A DNA stretch of 7,715 bases from an uncultured Achromobacter sp. Lineage in GTDB: Bacteria; Pseudomonadota; Gammaproteobacteria; Burkholderiales; Burkholderiaceae_B. Below, one piece after another: positions 6,581-7,715 of the stretch. Position numbers and translations under genes: made by a program. The stretch's first letter is position 1, and the number at the start of each line of letters is the position of its first letter. The DNA lies in contig CAJYKY010000571.1 in the NCBI GenBank assembly GCA_913775005.1, forward strand, positions 1 through 7,715. Direction: 5' to 3'. The notes beneath the pieces are model-generated. The model was not told where the DNA came from. It searched no databases and worked only from the letters and a program-made list of their open reading frames with translations.

Positions 6581-7715
6581 GAACGTTCCCTTGATGGGTG
6601 GAGGGTGCGGGTTGCGTGGCGTGCTCGGCCGGCGCCGAATGCGCAGCCGCTGCGGCATGCGCTGCCTGCCTGGATTGCGTTGCAACGGCGCTCAGCCCGC
6701 TCTCTTGCAGCATCGCCGCAATCCCGCTGCGGATATCGTCTTCGCCCGCCAGCGCGGCGCGCTCCAGCGCCTGCGACACCGTGGGCGGCGCCCAGCGGCC
6801 CGTCACACGCTGCACGGGCTGGTCCAGATAATCGAAATAGCGGCGCTGGATCTCGTCGGCGATCAGCGCGCCCAGGCTGGCCCCGCGCGTCGTCTGCTCC
6901 ACAATGGCCACGCGCCCGGTCTTCATGACGGACTCGCCAATGGTGTCGTAGTCGATATCGCGCTGCGACAGCGTGCGCAGGTCGATGATGTCGGCGCCCA
7001 CGCCCATTTCCTGCGTCACCTGCACGCAGCGCTCGACCATGCTCAGCGTGGCCAGCAGCGTGATCTGGTCGCCCTGCGCCACGCGCTTGGCGCGGCCGAT
7101 GGGGATGTAATAGTTAAGGTCCTTGGGCACCGGCGTCTTGCGCTTGTGCAGTTCCTGCGGCTCGATGACCAGCACCGGATCTTCGCAGCGCAGCGCCGAG
7201 TTCATCAGGCCCACGTAGTCAAAGGCGTTGGACGGCGCCACGATGCGCCAGCCCGGAAACAGCGCGAACACGCCTGCCGGGTCCATCGAATGCTGGGATC
7301 CATAGCCTTCAGCGCCGGGGATGCGCGTGCGCAGCACCAGCGGCACGCTGGCCGTGCCATTGAACAGATGGCGGATCTTGCCCGCCTGGTTCAGCAGCTG
7401 ATCGCCCGCCACCAGGAAGAAATCGCTGTACATCAGTTCAACGACGGGCTTCAGCCCGGACAGCGCGGCGCCTGTTGCCAGGCCGCAAAAGCCGTTCTCG
7501 GTGATGGGGGTGTTGACCAGGCGGCCGGCATAGGTGTCCGTCAGCCCGCGCGTAGCGCCAACGGTGCCGCCGCCCATATTGGCCACGTCTTCGCCGAACA
7601 CATAGATGCGATCGTCTTCAGCCATGCGCGCGCCCATCGTGCGCGACATCGCTTCGATGTAGGTCAGCGGCTGCATGTCGTCTTCGGCGTAGTCTTCCGC
7701 TTCGGTATACGACAC
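6564..7715 (-). CDS. 2-oxoacid dehydrogenase E1, beta (transketolase-like) part; 5' end beyond window
   Basis: Thiamine-diphosphate enzyme part that, with E1 alpha, decarboxylates a 2-oxoacid (or cleaves acetoin) and passes the acyl unit to E2 lipoate. The 383 visible residues hold the pyrimidine-binding domain with TYIEAM, VFGEDVANMGGG, NTPITENGF carrying the conserved cofactor-activating Glu (residue 73 of the visible part), SDFFLVAGDQLLNQAGKIR and YGSQHS with the conserved His142. The C-terminal transketolase domain includes ADIIDLRTLSQRDIDYD and VEQTTRGASLGALIADEI. The frame is open to the edge. A GTG at 7715 or an ATG at 7676 could be starts, but an acidic stretch precedes the domain and the gene may continue as an alpha-beta fusion. 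The last 44 residues are an Ala/His-rich tail. The stop overlaps the next gene's start by 17 bp. Confidence 0.9.
   Translation of the reverse strand: MSYTEAEDYAEDDMQPLTYIEAMSRTMGARMAEDDRIYVFGEDVANMGGGTVGATRGLTDTYAGRLVNTPITENGFCGLATGAALSGLKPVVELMYSDFFLVAGDQLLNQAGKIRHLFNGTASVPLVLRTRIPGAEGYGSQHSMDPAGVFALFPGWRIVAPSNAFDYVGLMNSALRCEDPVLVIEPQELHKRKTPVPKDLNYYIPIGRAKRVAQGDQITLLATLSMVERCVQVTQEMGVGADIIDLRTLSQRDIDYDTIGESVMKTGRVAIVEQTTRGASLGALIADEIQRRYFDYLDQPVQRVTGRWAPPTVSQALERAALAGEDDIRSGIAAMLQESGLSAVATQSRQAAHAAAAAHSAPAEHATQPAPSTHQGNVHALRA
6587..6592 (-). promoter_or_regulatory. Ribosome binding site for the SDR gene inside the end of E1
   Basis: On the minus strand AAGGGA lies 6 bases before the ATG at 6580. 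It sits within the last codons of E1, and together with the 17-bp gene overlap it points to translational coupling of the two genes. Confidence 0.6.

Noticed and set aside
3841..7715. Naming the complex as acetoin dehydrogenase (aco) or pyruvate dehydrogenase (pdh/ace)
   Set aside because: The visible E1 and E2 motifs are common to all 2-oxoacid dehydrogenase complexes, and the genes that usually mark an acetoin operon are not in the window, so the substrate cannot be assigned.

Overview
The window looks like a piece of a GC-rich betaproteobacterial chromosome, probably Burkholderiales and most like the Alcaligenaceae (Achromobacter/Bordetella group). That placement is inferred from GC-rich codon use, the gene families and the gene order; no marker gene is present. 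Almost all of the window is coding. I see no tRNA, rRNA, CRISPR array, insertion sequence or phage gene.

Right part (7715 down to about 2509, all on the minus strand): a run of five catabolic-type genes. Transcription enters from beyond the right edge with the beta part of a thiamine-diphosphate 2-oxoacid (or acetoin-type) dehydrogenase E1. A short-chain dehydrogenase follows with a 17-bp overlap, then a GntR/FCD regulator after 10 bp, then the matching lipoyl-bearing E2 acyltransferase after 12 bp. After a 135-bp gap comes a secreted ABC-type solute-binding protein without its permease or ATPase genes. The tight spacing of the first four makes one operon likely. A reasonable inferred scheme is: the binding protein captures a small organic acid or amino-acid-like nutrient, the short-chain dehydrogenase oxidises a hydroxyl to a keto group, E1 and E2 cleave the 2-oxo compound to an acyl-CoA, and the GntR protein senses the substrate. 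The E3 subunit (dihydrolipoamide dehydrogenase) is not in the window.

Left part: a LysR-type regulator (plus strand, 1584-2474) converges on the binding-protein gene, with a GC-rich hairpin between the two stop codons. It diverges from a GabD-type succinate-semialdehyde dehydrogenase (minus strand, 1396 to beyond the left edge). The 187-bp divergent region holds a perfect 9-bp inverted repeat with LysR-box geometry, the best regulatory site in the window.

I do not see a clearly new system. The points most worth a second look are the regulator and short-chain dehydrogenase lying between E1 and E2, the Ala/His-rich tail of E1 and its possible alpha-beta fusion, and the palindrome between gabD and lysR.
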